From: Streptomyces sp. CB02980
GTDB lineage: Bacteria > Actinomycetota > Actinomycetes > Streptomycetales > Streptomycetaceae
Reading direction: 5' to 3'
Assembly (NCBI RefSeq): GCF_014451325.2
Contig: NZ_JACSCH020000013.1
Span: forward strand, 124,001-188,000
DNA: 64,000 nt
Numbering within the stretch: position 1 is the first letter of the stretch; every line of letters starts with the position of its first letter. The position numbers and the translations under genes were made by a program. The notes beneath the pieces are model-generated. The model was given only the letters and a program-made list of their open reading frames with translations. It was not told the DNA's origin and searched no databases. Below are positions 36,323 through 45,385 of this stretch, one piece after another.

Positions 36323-38461
36323 TTACGCCGGGACGCTCGCCACGCCCTGCGCGAGGAAACGCTTGCCGTTGACGCGCTCGGCGACGCCCTCACGGTCCAG
36401 GTACGGCGTGATGCCGCCCAGGTGGAAGGGCCAGCCCGCGCCGGTGATCAGGCAGAGGTCGATGTCCTGCGCCTCGGCGACGACACCCTCCTCCAGCATC
36501 AGGCCGATCTCCTGCGCCACCGCGTCCAGGACGCGGTCGCGGACCTGCTGCTCGGTCAGGACGGAGTCGCCCTGGACGAGAAGCGCGGCGACCTCGGGGT
36601 CCAGCTCGGGCTTGAAGCCGTTCTCGGGCTTGTAGACGTAGAAGCCGCGCTTGCCGGCCTCGACGACGGCCTTCAGGTTGGGGGAGACGATGAAGCGCTC
36701 CGGGAAGGCGCGGTTCAGGGTCTCGGAGACGTGCAGACCGATGGCCGGGCCGACGAGCTCCAGGAGGACCAGCGGCGACATCGGCAGGCCGAGGGGCTCG
36801 ATCGCCTTCTCGGCGGTCTCGACCGACGTGCCCTCGTCGATGACGTTCTGGATCTCGCCCATGAAGCGGGTCAGGATGCGGTTCACGACGAACGCCGGGG
36901 CGTCCTTGGTGAGGACCGCGGTCTTCTTCAGCTTCTTGGCGACACCGAACGCGGTGGCCAGCGAGGCGTCGTCCGTCTGCTCGCCGCGGACGATCTCCAG
37001 GAGCGGGAGGATCGCGACCGGGTTGAAGAAGTGGAAGCCGACCACGCGCTCCGGGTGCTGGAGCTTGGAGGCCATCTCCGACACCGAGAGCGAGGAGGTG
37101 TTGGTGGCGAGGATCGCGTGCGCCGGGGCGACCGCCTCGACCTCCGCGAACACCTTCTGCTTGACGGACATCTCCTCGAACACGGCCTCGATGATGAAGT
37201 CCGCGTCCGCGAAGCCCTCGGCCTTGTCCAGGACACCGGAGACCAGGCCCTTGAGACGGTTGGCCTTGTCCTGGTTGATGCGGCCCTTGCCGAGCAGCTT
37301 CTCGATCTCGGCGTGGACGTAGCCCACACCCTTGTCGACGCGCTCCTGGTCGATGTCGGTCAGGACGACCGGCACCTCGAGGCGGCGCAGGAAGAGCAGG
37401 GCGAGCTGGGAGGCCATCAGACCGGCGCCGACGACACCGACCTTGGTGACCGGGCGGGCCAGCGACTTGTCCGGGGCGCCGGCGGGGCGCTTGCCGCGCT
37501 TCTGCACCAGGTTGAAGGCGTAGATGCCGGAGCGGAGCTCGCCGCCCATGATCAGGTCCGCGAGGGCCTGGTCCTCGGCGTCGAAGCCCTTCTGCAGGTC
37601 GCCGTCCTTGGCGGCCTCGATGATGTCGAGGGCGCGGTAGGCGGCCGGCGCGGCACCGTGGACCTTGGAGTCGGCCACGAGACGGCCCTTGGCGACGGCC
37701 TGGTCCCAGGCCTCGCCGCGGTCGATCGCGGGGCGCTCGACGGTCACGGAGCCGTTGAGGACGGAAGCCGTCCAGATCAGCGACTGCTCCAGGAAGTCGG
37801 CGCCCTCGAACAGCGCGTCGGCGATGCCGAGCTCGAAGACCTGCTTGCCCTTGAGCTGACGGTTCTGGTTCAGCGAGTTCTCGATGATGACCGAGACGGC
37901 CTTCTCCGCGCCGATCAGGTTCGGCAGGATGGCGCAGCCGCCCCAGCCGGGTACCAGACCGAGGAAGACCTCGGGCAGCGAGAAGGCCGGCAGGGCCTTC
38001 GACACGGTGCGGTAGGTGCAGTGCAGACCGACCTCGACGCCGCCGCCCATGGCCGCGCCGTTGTAGTACGCGAAGGTCGGGACGGCGAGCTCGGACAGCC
38101 GCTTGAAGACGTCGTGGCCGCCCTTGCCGATGGCGAGCGCCTCGTCGTGCTTCTTGAGCAGCTCGACGCCCTTGAGGTCGGCGCCGACGGCGAAGATGAA
38201 CGGCTTGCCGGTGATGCCGACGCCGGTGATCTCACCGTTCGCGGCCTCGGTCTCGACCTGGTCGATCGCCGTGTTCAGGTTGGCGAGCGACTGCGGGCCG
38301 AAGGTGGTCGGCTTGGTGTGGTCGAAGCCGTTGTCCAGCGTGATCAGGGCGAACCGGCCCGCACCCGCGGGCAGTTCGAAGTGCCGTACGTGGGCGCTCG
38401 TGACGACCTCGTCGGGGAAGAGCTCCGCGGCGCCCTTCAGAAGCTCGGCGGTGGTGCTCAC
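36323..38461 (-). CDS. fadB: Fatty-acid oxidation alpha subunit: enoyl-CoA hydratase/3-hydroxyacyl-CoA dehydrogenase
   Basis: 712 residues from GTG 38461, whose GTGA overlaps the stop of the thiolase gene. The N-terminal ~300 residues are crotonase fold with AAMGGGVEVGLHCTYR and the catalytic-Glu region SLPEVFLGLVPGWGG. Next comes an NAD-binding domain (KVGVVGAGLMASQLALLFLRR) and HAD-type active-site regions (ATNTSSLSVSEMA, VGFHFFNPVAILPLLEIVRG). It hydrates enoyl-CoA and oxidises 3-hydroxyacyl-CoA in beta-oxidation, passing the product to the thiolase made from the same mRNA. Length is as expected for actinobacterial FadB/trifunctional alpha chains. It corresponds to the SCO6026 position. 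Confidence 0.95.
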   Translation of the reverse strand: MSTTAELLKGAAELFPDEVVTSAHVRHFELPAGAGRFALITLDNGFDHTKPTTFGPQSLANLNTAIDQVETEAANGEITGVGITGKPFIFAVGADLKGVELLKKHDEALAIGKGGHDVFKRLSELAVPTFAYYNGAAMGGGVEVGLHCTYRTVSKALPAFSLPEVFLGLVPGWGGCAILPNLIGAEKAVSVIIENSLNQNRQLKGKQVFELGIADALFEGADFLEQSLIWTASVLNGSVTVERPAIDRGEAWDQAVAKGRLVADSKVHGAAPAAYRALDIIEAAKDGDLQKGFDAEDQALADLIMGGELRSGIYAFNLVQKRGKRPAGAPDKSLARPVTKVGVVGAGLMASQLALLFLRRLEVPVVLTDIDQERVDKGVGYVHAEIEKLLGKGRINQDKANRLKGLVSGVLDKAEGFADADFIIEAVFEEMSVKQKVFAEVEAVAPAHAILATNTSSLSVSEMASKLQHPERVVGFHFFNPVAILPLLEIVRGEQTDDASLATAFGVAKKLKKTAVLTKDAPAFVVNRILTRFMGEIQNVIDEGTSVETAEKAIEPLGLPMSPLVLLELVGPAIGLHVSETLNRAFPERFIVSPNLKAVVEAGKRGFYVYKPENGFKPELDPEVAALLVQGDSVLTEQQVRDRVLDAVAQEIGLMLEEGVVAEAQDIDLCLITGAGWPFHLGGITPYLDREGVAERVNGKRFLAQGVASVPA

Positions 38462-39672
38462 TTGCCCTCCCAGTGGGGGTTTTCCCAGATGACCGTGGCG
38501 CCCATGCCGAAGCCGACGCACATCGTGTTGAGGCCGTAGCGGACCTGCGGGTTCTCCTCGAACTGGCGGGCCAGCTGCGTCATCAGACGGACGCCGGAGG
38601 AGGCGAGCGGGTGACCGTAGGCGATGGCGCCGCCGTACTGGTTGACGCGGGCGTCGTCGTCGGCGATGCCGTAGTGCTCCAGGAAGGCGAGGACCTGGAC
38701 CGCGAAGGCCTCGTTGACCTCGAAGAGGTCGATGTCCTCGATGGACAGACCGGCCTTCGCGAGGGCCTTCTCGGTCGCCGGGATCGGGCCGTAGCCCATG
38801 ACCTCGGGCTCGACGCCGGCGAAGGCGTACGAGACGAGGCGCATCTTCACCGGGAGGTTGTTCTCGCGGGCGAAGTCCTCGGAGGCGATGATCGAGGCGG
38901 TGGCGCCGTCGTTGAGACCGGCCGCGTTGCCCGCGGTGACGTTGCCGTGGACGCGGAACGGCGTCTTCAGGTTGGCCAGCGACTCCAGGGTGGTGCCCGG
39001 GCGCATCGGCTCGTCGGCGGTGACCAGGCCCCAGCCGGTCTCACCGGTGGAGGCGTCGGTGCGGCGGACCGAGATCGGCACCAGGTCCTGCTGGATCTTG
39101 CCGTCGGCGTACGCCTTGGCGGCCTTCTCCTGCGAGCGCACGGCGTACTCGTCGGCGCGCTGCTTGGTGATGCTCGGGTAGCGGTCGTGCAGGTTCTCGG
39201 CGGTCATGCCCATGAAGAGGGCGGACTCGTCGACGAGCTTCTCCGACACGAAGCGCGGGTTCGGGTCGACACCCTCACCCATGGGGTGGCGGCCCATGTG
39301 CTCGACGCCACCGGCGATGACGGCGTCGTAGGCGCCGAAGGCGATCGAACCGGCGACCGAGGTGACGGCGGTCAGCGCGCCGGCACACATGCGGTCGATG
39401 GAGTAGCCCGGCACCGACTGCGGCAGCCCGGCGAGGATGCCCGCCGTGCGGCCGAGCGTCAGACCCTGGTCACCGATCTGCGTGGTCGCGGCGATGGCGA
39501 CCTCGTCGATCTGCGCGGGGTCGAGGCCGGGGTTGCGGCGCAGCAGCTCCCGGATGGCCTTGACGACGAGATCGTCGGCGCGGGTCTCGTGGTAGATGCC
39601 CTTCGGGCCCGCCTTGCCGAACGGGGTGCGGACGCCGTCGACGAAGACGACATCCCTGACGGTACGAGGCAC
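38458..39672 (-). CDS. fadA: Acetyl-CoA C-acyltransferase (thiolase, FadA-type)
   Basis: 404 residues from GTG 39672, with GGAGGA about 8 nt upstream. Thiolase motifs: nucleophilic Cys in SIDRMCAGALTAVTS, NEAFAVQ, the catalytic His in GGAIAYGHPLASSGVRL, and a C-terminal Cys in NTMCVGFGMGATV (CxGFG rather than the usual CxGGG). It cleaves 3-ketoacyl-CoA to acetyl-CoA plus a shortened acyl-CoA as beta subunit of the beta-oxidation complex. It is the first gene of a two-gene operon, its TGA overlapping the fadB GTG (38458-38461). A long divergent promoter region separates it from the alpha/beta hydrolase. Confidence 0.95.
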   Translation of the reverse strand: MPRTVRDVVFVDGVRTPFGKAGPKGIYHETRADDLVVKAIRELLRRNPGLDPAQIDEVAIAATTQIGDQGLTLGRTAGILAGLPQSVPGYSIDRMCAGALTAVTSVAGSIAFGAYDAVIAGGVEHMGRHPMGEGVDPNPRFVSEKLVDESALFMGMTAENLHDRYPSITKQRADEYAVRSQEKAAKAYADGKIQQDLVPISVRRTDASTGETGWGLVTADEPMRPGTTLESLANLKTPFRVHGNVTAGNAAGLNDGATASIIASEDFARENNLPVKMRLVSYAFAGVEPEVMGYGPIPATEKALAKAGLSIEDIDLFEVNEAFAVQVLAFLEHYGIADDDARVNQYGGAIAYGHPLASSGVRLMTQLARQFEENPQVRYGLNTMCVGFGMGATVIWENPHWEGK

Positions 39673-39980
39673 GATGGCTCTCCTCCAGGGTGCGGGATGG
39701 CACTGCTGCGGCACACGCCTAAGCGTGCGCTTGCTTCCCCCATGCTACTTGTGGGTAACCAAGCTGCCCAGCCCCTGGGGCCCAAGCGGCGAAGGTCACA
39801 CCCCGAGAATGCCGCCGGGCCGACCGCACGCCCCCCGCGTACGCCCGTCTGATCGGAGGGTCCCGCAACCCGATGGGCCCAGAGCGGCGGCCGTGTCGCG
39901 GCGCGGCCGCCCGTCGGCGGGCGGAGTCTGGCACCGGCCCGGGGCACGAGGCTCCGGCCCCGCCCACGGAAAGGACTCCT
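39673..39980. other. Divergent promoter region fadA / alpha-beta hydrolase
   Basis: 308 bp without a gene. It includes the thiolase ribosome binding site and an AT-containing stretch near 39740-39770 (ATGCTACTTGTGGGTAACC) that may hold a promoter. I see no clear operator palindrome; a FadR-type site was looked for by eye and not found. Confidence 0.5.
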
Positions 39981-41108
39981 ATGGCGATCATCACCAAAGA
40001 CCACGCAGTCCCCCACACGTCCACCGTCCCCGCGAACAAGGGCAAGGCCGTCAAGCTCTTCGTGCGGGAGCGGAGGAACAGCGCGTCCGGAGGAGGGGCG
40101 CGGAAGCCGGTCCTCATGCTCCACGGCCGGAGCGTCCCGGCGCTCGCGGGCTTCGACCTTCAGTACAAGTCGTACAGCTGGGCCGAGGCCCTGGCGAAAG
40201 CCGGCTACGACGTCTTCATCATGGACCTCCAGGGCTCCGGACTGTCGCCGCGTCCCCAGATGGACGACCCCCGCAACGTCAACCCCGCTCATCAGCACCT
40301 GCTGACACCACGGCCACCGGGATTCACGCCGGGCCCGCCGAACTACCCGTTCCAGCTGACCAACTCGAACAGCGACCGGGACGAGCTGAACACCGTCGTG
40401 GACTTCATCCGCGCCGAGTGCGAGGTGGAGAAGGTCGCCTTCATCGGCTGGTCCGCCGCCGCGTTCACGATGGGACCGTACGCGGTCAAGAATCCCCAGA
40501 AGGTGGAGAGCCTCTTCCTGCTGGCGCCGATCTTCCCGCCCAAGGGAACGTCGACCCCGCCGGCCACGCTGCCGCGGCCGGGCTTTCCGACCTTCCTCGG
40601 CACGAAGCCCGGATTCGGCAGCGGCTGGAAGACCGAGGTGCACTGCGACGGCCAGCGCAAGGACGACGTCGTCGAGGCGGCGTGGGACGCGATCATGAAG
40701 AGCGACCCGGTCGGCAGCACATGGGGTCCGCCGACGGAGGGGCTCAACCGGATCAGGAACTTCGTCCGGTGGGGATGGAACGAGACCACCGCGGCACAGG
40801 GCGGAGTGCTCGGCGGAAGCGTCCCCGTACTGATGGTGTACGGGGAGTTCGACCGCCAGGTGAACACCTCGCCCCCCAACCCGGACCCGGAACTCAACTT
40901 CTCGGTCCCCGCGCTCTACGACGCCGTCACGGGCGCCCACAAGCTGATGGTCAAGCTGGACTGCGCGGGGCACTCGGTGGTGTGGGAGATGCAGCACAAG
41001 AACGTGCACAACCTCTCGAAGCACTGGCTCAAGCACCTCAAGGTCGACGGCAAGACCGAGGGCGTCTTCGACATGGACACCGACGGCAACCTCAGCCCGG
41101 CCCCGTAG
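39981..41108 (+). CDS. Alpha/beta hydrolase
   Basis: 375 residues from ATG 39981, with AAGGA 5 nt upstream. The fold and triad are clear: oxyanion HG in VLMLHGRSVP, nucleophile Ser in FIGWSAAAFTMGP (GxSxA), acid Asp in VYGEFDRQV, and His in DCAGHSVVWEM. There is no signal peptide, so it should be cytoplasmic. It is longer than a minimal alpha/beta hydrolase because of a cap-like insert (about 110-150) and a charged C-terminus. The substrate (ester, lactone or haloalkane) is unknown. It is divergent from the beta-oxidation operon, but no functional link is shown. Confidence 0.85.
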   Translation: MAIITKDHAVPHTSTVPANKGKAVKLFVRERRNSASGGGARKPVLMLHGRSVPALAGFDLQYKSYSWAEALAKAGYDVFIMDLQGSGLSPRPQMDDPRNVNPAHQHLLTPRPPGFTPGPPNYPFQLTNSNSDRDELNTVVDFIRAECEVEKVAFIGWSAAAFTMGPYAVKNPQKVESLFLLAPIFPPKGTSTPPATLPRPGFPTFLGTKPGFGSGWKTEVHCDGQRKDDVVEAAWDAIMKSDPVGSTWGPPTEGLNRIRNFVRWGWNETTAAQGGVLGGSVPVLMVYGEFDRQVNTSPPNPDPELNFSVPALYDAVTGAHKLMVKLDCAGHSVVWEMQHKNVHNLSKHWLKHLKVDGKTEGVFDMDTDGNLSPAP

Positions 41109-41116
41109 ACACGGCG

Positions 41117-41152
41117 GAGCCCCTGGCGGTCTCTCACACCGTCCAGGGGCTC
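41117..41152. terminator. Bidirectional terminator after the hydrolase
   Basis: Stem GAGCCCCTGG (41117-41126) with CCAGGGGCTC (41143-41152), extended by an inner CGGT/ACCG pair. It lies between two converging genes. Confidence 0.8.
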
Positions 41153-41163
41153 TCCGAGCGGGG

Positions 41164-42447
41164 TCACACGGTCGCCGTCAGCGCCTTCACCAGGAGCGGG
41201 GTCACCAGTTCGACCTGCCAGGGTCGCGCCCCGTGGCCCGTCAGGGCGGCGGCCACGCCCGAAGCGTCGCCGGGGGTCGGCGGCTCCCAGCAGACGCGGC
41301 GGACCGTGTCCGGGGTGATCAGGTTCTCCTGCGGCAGGTTCAGTTCCTCCGCGAGGGCCGAGACCGCCGCGCGCGCCGCCGACAGGCGGGCCGCAGCGGC
41401 CGGGTCCTTGTCCGCCCAGGCGCGCGGCGGGGGCGGGCCGGCCACCTGCTGGCCCGGCTGGGGCAGCTCGCTCTCGGGCAGGGCGCGGGCGCGGTCGACG
41501 GCCGCCTGCCACTGCTCCAGCTGACGGCGGCCCATCCGGTGGCCGTAGCCGGGCAGCGCCATGAGCGCGGTCACGTTCACCGGCACCGCCAGCGCCGCCT
41601 CCACGATCGCCGCGTCGCTCAGCACCTTGCCGGGGGAGACGTCCCGCCGCTGGGCGACCGCGTCACGGGCCGTCCACAGCTCCCGTACGACCGCCATCTG
41701 GCGGCGGCGCCGCACCTTGTGCATGCCGGAGGTCCGCCGCCACGGGTCCTTGCGCGGCGGCGCGGGCGGAGCGGAGGCGATCGCGTCGAACTCCTGGTGA
41801 GCCCACTCGAGCTTGCCCTGCCGGTCGAGCTCCTTCTCCAGGGCGTCCCGCAGGTCGACGAGGAGCTCCACGTCGAGGGCCGCGTACCGCAGCCAGGGCT
41901 CGGGCAGCGGCCTGGTGGACCAGTCGACGGCGGAGTGGCCCTTCTCCAGGGCGTAGCCCAGGACGGACTCGACCATCGCGCCGAGGCCGACGCGCGGGAA
42001 GCCCGCGAGCCGCCCGGCGAGCTCCGTGTCGAACAGCGAGGTGGGGAGCATGCCTATGTCGCGCAGGCAGGGGAGGTCCTGGGTCGCGGCGTGCAGGATC
42101 CACTCGGTCCCGGCGAGCGCCTCGCCGAGTCCCGAGAGGTCGGGGCAGCCCACCGGGTCGATGAGCGCGGTCCCCGCGCCCTCGCGGCGGAGCTGCACGA
42201 GATAGGCGCGCTGGCCGTACCGGTAGCCGGAGGCGCGCTCGGCGTCCACGGCGACGGGGCCGCGGCCGGCCGCGAAGGCGGCGATCACCTCGGCGAGGGC
42301 GTCCTCGGTCTCGACGACGGGCGGAATCCCCTCGCGGGGCTCCAGCAACGGGATCGGAAGCCCATTCGCAGGGACATCGTCGTCCGGGGGGCCGCCCCCG
42401 GTGGTGCGCAGTGCTGTGTCTGCTGCGGTCTCTTGGGCGTCGGTCAC
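41164..42447 (-). CDS. RNase D-like 3'-5' exonuclease with HRDC domain
   Basis: 427 residues from GTG 42447. DEDD exonuclease motifs: Exo I (VAVDAERASGYRYGQ), Exo II (LHAATQDLPCLRDIGM) and Exo III (YAALDVELLVDLRDALE). An HRDC domain follows (RRRRQMAVVRELWTARDAVAQRRD, VLSDAAIVEAALAVP). RNase D trims 3' ends of tRNA and other small RNAs. The first ~45 residues are an acidic, low-complexity extension. The gene lies downstream of whiI on the same strand, separated by a long palindrome that probably ends whiI transcription. Confidence 0.92.
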   Translation of the reverse strand: MTDAQETAADTALRTTGGGPPDDDVPANGLPIPLLEPREGIPPVVETEDALAEVIAAFAAGRGPVAVDAERASGYRYGQRAYLVQLRREGAGTALIDPVGCPDLSGLGEALAGTEWILHAATQDLPCLRDIGMLPTSLFDTELAGRLAGFPRVGLGAMVESVLGYALEKGHSAVDWSTRPLPEPWLRYAALDVELLVDLRDALEKELDRQGKLEWAHQEFDAIASAPPAPPRKDPWRRTSGMHKVRRRRQMAVVRELWTARDAVAQRRDVSPGKVLSDAAIVEAALAVPVNVTALMALPGYGHRMGRRQLEQWQAAVDRARALPESELPQPGQQVAGPPPPRAWADKDPAAAARLSAARAAVSALAEELNLPQENLITPDTVRRVCWEPPTPGDASGVAAALTGHGARPWQVELVTPLLVKALTATV

Positions 42448-42473
42448 CTGTCAAGGGTATCGGTGAACGGCAA

Positions 42474-42507
42474 GCGCCTGTCGACGGAACGTTCCGTCGA
42501 CAGGCGC
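42474..42507. terminator. 34-bp palindrome between whiI and the RNase D gene
   Basis: GCGCCTGTCGACGGAA (42474-42489) and its complement (42492-42507) are separated by only CG, giving a near-continuous palindrome. It lies 23 bp beyond the whiI stop and is most simply a rho-independent terminator. Confidence 0.7.
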
Positions 42508-42529
42508 CGGCTTCTCGTCGAGCGCTCTG

Positions 42530-43195
42530 TCAGTGGATGATCCCCGTCCGCAGGGCCACCGCGACCATGCCGGCGCGGTCGCCGGTGCCCAGCTTGCGGG
42601 CGATCCGGGCGAGGTGGCTCTTCACGGTGAGGGCCGAGAGGCCCATGGAGACGCCGATCGCCTTGTTCGACTGGCCCTCCGCGACGAGCCGGAGCACCTC
42701 GACCTCACGGCCGGAGAGCTCGCGGTAGCCGCCCGGGTGGCTCGGGGCACCCGGGGGGCGGCGGTGGCCGAGCCGCGCGGCCGCGGCGCCGATGGGGGCG
42801 GCGCCGGGTCGGGTCGGGTGACCGATGTTCGTACGGGTGCCGGTGACGACATAGCCCTTCACGCCGCCCGCCAGGGCGTTGCGCACGGCACCGATGTCGT
42901 CCGCCGCCGAGAGGGCGAGGCCGTTGGGCCAGCCCGCGGCGCGGGTCTCGGACAGCAGGGTCAGGCCGCTGCCGTCGGGCAGGTGGACGTCGGCAACGCA
43001 GATGTCGCGCGGGTTGCCGACGCGGGGACGTGCCTCCGCGATGGAAGAAGCCTCGATCACGTCGCGTACTCCGAGGGCCCACAGGTGGCGGGTCACGGTG
43101 GAGCGGACGCGCGGGTCGGCCACGACGACCATGGCCGTCGGCTTGTTCGGGCGGTAGGCGACCAGGCTTGCGGGCTGCTCGAGGAGAACGGACAC
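42530..43195 (-). CDS. whiI: Atypical response regulator WhiI (sporulation)
   Basis: 221 residues from GTG 43195, with AGGAGG 5 nt upstream. The N-terminal ~120 residues are a receiver-like fold and the C-terminal ~65 a LuxR/NarL HTH (LSGREVEVLRLVAEGQSNKAIG, ALTVKSHLARIARKL). The receiver pocket is incomplete: only one acidic residue in MVVVADPR, and the usual Lys after the fifth strand is absent (VKGYVVTG), so phosphorylation control is unlikely. WhiI is known to act with BldM to drive late sporulation genes. The sequence closely matches what I recall of WhiI (SCO6029). The proline-rich linker (TRPGAAPIGAA) joins the domains. Confidence 0.93.
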   Translation of the reverse strand: MSVLLEQPASLVAYRPNKPTAMVVVADPRVRSTVTRHLWALGVRDVIEASSIAEARPRVGNPRDICVADVHLPDGSGLTLLSETRAAGWPNGLALSAADDIGAVRNALAGGVKGYVVTGTRTNIGHPTRPGAAPIGAAAARLGHRRPPGAPSHPGGYRELSGREVEVLRLVAEGQSNKAIGVSMGLSALTVKSHLARIARKLGTGDRAGMVAVALRTGIIH

Positions 43196-43420
43196 CAGGC
43201 CTCCTGGGGGGAAGGGTGCGGGACGGAGCCGGCTCGGGGAAGAAGCCGGGGGCGAACCCGTGCTGTGAAGGGGTCACTGGTTCCTTCGGCAGCTGGGCCG
43301 CCCGCCTTTAGGGAAAGATCACGATTTGGTGAGTAACAATTAGGGCAATTCGGACGCGTGATCGATCATCCTACGAGCGGGCCCCCTCGTGTCACCCCTG
43401 AGAGGGAGTGCCGGGGCCGT

Positions 43421-43437
43421 CTTCGGACACTCCGAAG
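43421..43437. terminator. Small hairpin downstream of DUF3000 gene
   Basis: CTTCGGA-CAC-TCCGAAG, a 7-bp stem with 3-nt loop, 20 bp beyond the DUF3000 stop. It is a possible weak terminator or processing signal before the whiI promoter (43196-43420). Confidence 0.4.
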
Positions 43438-43456
43438 GTTGGCTTGATCCCACCCC

Positions 43457-44158
43457 TCAGACCTGCTGCGGCCCCCGCCGCTGGGGCAGCGAGACGATCC
43501 CCGCGCCCGACACCGTCCCCGCCGCGCCCGTCGCCGGATCGGCCGGCACGGGCGGCAGTCCCGCGATCTGGCAGAGCAGATCGCACCAGGCCGCCAGATG
43601 CGCTCCGGTGTCCGGCACCCCGCCCAGACCCTCGCGCGGCGTCCAGGACGCCCGGATCTCGATCTGCGTCGCCGGCCTGCGGTCCGCGAGACCGCCGAAG
43701 TAGTGCGAGCCCGCCATCGTGACCGTGCCGCTCGCCTCCCCGTACGCGAGCCCCCGGGCCTCCATGGCCCCGGTCAGCCAGGACCAGCACACCTCGGGCA
43801 GCAGCGGATCCGCCGCCATCTCCGGCTCCAGCTCCGCCCGGACCAGCGTGACAAGCCGGAAGGTGCCCTTCCAGGCCTCGTGGCCGTCCGGATCGTGCAG
43901 CAGCACGAGCCGCCCGTCCGCGAGGTCCTCCTCGCCGTCCACGACGGCCGCCTCGACCGCGTACGCGTGAGGGGCGAGGCGCTGCGGGGGCCTCGTCGGG
44001 TCGATCTCGATCTCGGGCCGCAACCGCGCCGAGCGCAGCGCCTCCACCGCCCGGCGGAACGCGGGGGGTACCGGGTTCGCCTCCGTACTGTCCGCCGTTT
44101 CGTCCGTCCCTCGATCGCCTTCGGAATGATCGGAAAAATGTCCCTGAGCCGCAGCCAT
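43457..44158 (-). CDS. DUF3000 family protein
   Basis: 233 residues from ATG 44158. A soluble actinobacterial protein: a Ser/Glu/Asp-rich start, then PPAFRRAVEALRSARLRPEIEID, PHAYAVEAAVVDGEEDLADGRLVLLHDPDG, EVCWSWLTGAMEARGL, TMAGSHYFGGLADRRPATQIEIRASWTP and LAAWCDLLCQIAGLPPVP. This matches DUF3000, found next to hemE and whiI in many Streptomyces. Its function is unknown. No good ribosome binding site precedes the ATG, and it is divergent from hemE by 90 bp, so a very short leader is possible. Confidence 0.88.
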   Translation of the reverse strand: MAAAQGHFSDHSEGDRGTDETADSTEANPVPPAFRRAVEALRSARLRPEIEIDPTRPPQRLAPHAYAVEAAVVDGEEDLADGRLVLLHDPDGHEAWKGTFRLVTLVRAELEPEMAADPLLPEVCWSWLTGAMEARGLAYGEASGTVTMAGSHYFGGLADRRPATQIEIRASWTPREGLGGVPDTGAHLAAWCDLLCQIAGLPPVPADPATGAAGTVSGAGIVSLPQRRGPQQV

Positions 44159-44248
44159 GCGGGGAAGAGTAGGCGGAACGGGGCCTCTGTGCAGGGAGGA
44201 CACCCGGCCCGGACGAGCGGCTTCCCGCCACATGCGAAGATTCTGGGC

Positions 44249-45325
44249 GTGAGTGCCAACGACAGCCCGCAGGGCCAGCAGACGAAGCAGCAGTCGCGGA
44301 CGCACGACTCCGCGTTCCTCAAGGCATGCCGGCGCGAGCCCGTGCCGCACACCCCCGTCTGGTTCATGCGGCAGGCCGGGCGCTCGCTCCCCGAGTACCT
44401 GAAGGTGCGCGAGGGCATCCCCATGCTCGAGTCCTGCATGCGGCCCGAGCTGGTCACCGAGATCACCCTCCAGCCGGTCCGCCGCCACAAGGTCGACGCC
44501 GCGATCTACTTCAGCGACATCGTCGTCCCCCTCAAGGCCATCGGCCTCGACCTCGACATCAAGCCCGGCGTCGGCCCGGTCGTCGCCGACCCGATCCGCA
44601 CCCGCGCCGACCTGGACCGGCTGCGCGACCTGACCCCCGAGGACGTCCACTACGTCACCGAGGCCATCGGGATGCTCACCGAGGAGCTGGGCGACACCCC
44701 GCTCATCGGCTTCGCGGGCGCGCCTTTCACCCTCGCGAGCTACCTCGTCGAGGGCGGTCCCTCGCGCAGCCACGAGCGCACCAAGGCGATGATGTACGGC
44801 GACCCGCAGCTGTGGGCCGATCTGCTCGACCGCCTCGCCGAGATCACCTCCGCCTTCCTCAAGGTCCAGATCGAGGCCGGCGCCTCCGCCGTCCAGCTCT
44901 TCGACTCCTGGGTCGGCGCCCTCGCCCCGGCCGACTACCGGCGCTCGGTGATGCCGGCCTCCGTGAAGGTGTTCGACGCGGTCGCCGGGTACGGCGTCCC
45001 GCGCATCCACTTCGGCGTCGGTACGGGCGAGCTGCTCGGCCTCATGGGCGAGGCCGGCGCGGACGTCGTCGGCGTCGACTGGCGCGTCCCGCTGGACGAG
45101 GCCGCCCGCCGCGTCGGCCCCGGCAAGGCGCTCCAGGGCAACCTGGACCCGGCCGTGCTGTTCGCCGGGCGCGAGGTCGTCGAGGCCAAGGCGGACGAGG
45201 TCCTGGCCGCGGCGAAGAACCTCGAGGGGCACGTCTTCAACCTCGGCCACGGCGTCATGCCGTCGATGGACCCGGACGCCCTGTCCCGGCTCGTCGAGTA
45301 CGTCCACACCAGGACGGCCGTCTGA
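44249..45325 (+). CDS. hemE: Uroporphyrinogen III decarboxylase
   Basis: 358 residues from GTG 44249. HemE removes four acetate carboxyls from uroporphyrinogen III to give coproporphyrinogen III, the precursor for actinobacterial coproporphyrin-type haem synthesis. Signatures: PVWFMRQAGRSLPEY (N-terminal signature), the DAAIYFSDIVVPL region with the catalytic Asp, and GFAGAPFTLASYLVEGG. HFGVGTGELLG and VGVDWRVPLDEA follow, with HVFNLGHGVMP at the end. The expected length is met. The product feeds HemY and HemQ encoded 3-4 kb to the right. A 14-bp hairpin follows. Confidence 0.97.
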   Translation: MSANDSPQGQQTKQQSRTHDSAFLKACRREPVPHTPVWFMRQAGRSLPEYLKVREGIPMLESCMRPELVTEITLQPVRRHKVDAAIYFSDIVVPLKAIGLDLDIKPGVGPVVADPIRTRADLDRLRDLTPEDVHYVTEAIGMLTEELGDTPLIGFAGAPFTLASYLVEGGPSRSHERTKAMMYGDPQLWADLLDRLAEITSAFLKVQIEAGASAVQLFDSWVGALAPADYRRSVMPASVKVFDAVAGYGVPRIHFGVGTGELLGLMGEAGADVVGVDWRVPLDEAARRVGPGKALQGNLDPAVLFAGREVVEAKADEVLAAAKNLEGHVFNLGHGVMPSMDPDALSRLVEYVHTRTAV

Positions 45326-45345
45326 CGCACCCGCCAAGCCCGTCC

Positions 45346-45376
45346 GACGGCCGCCGGGGACACCCCGGCGGCCGTC
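45346..45376. terminator. Bidirectional terminator after hemE
   Basis: Perfect 14-bp stem GACGGCCGCCGGGG (45346-45359) with ACA loop and complement at 45363-45376, between two converging genes. Confidence 0.85.
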
Positions 45377-45385
45377 GTGCCGTCG

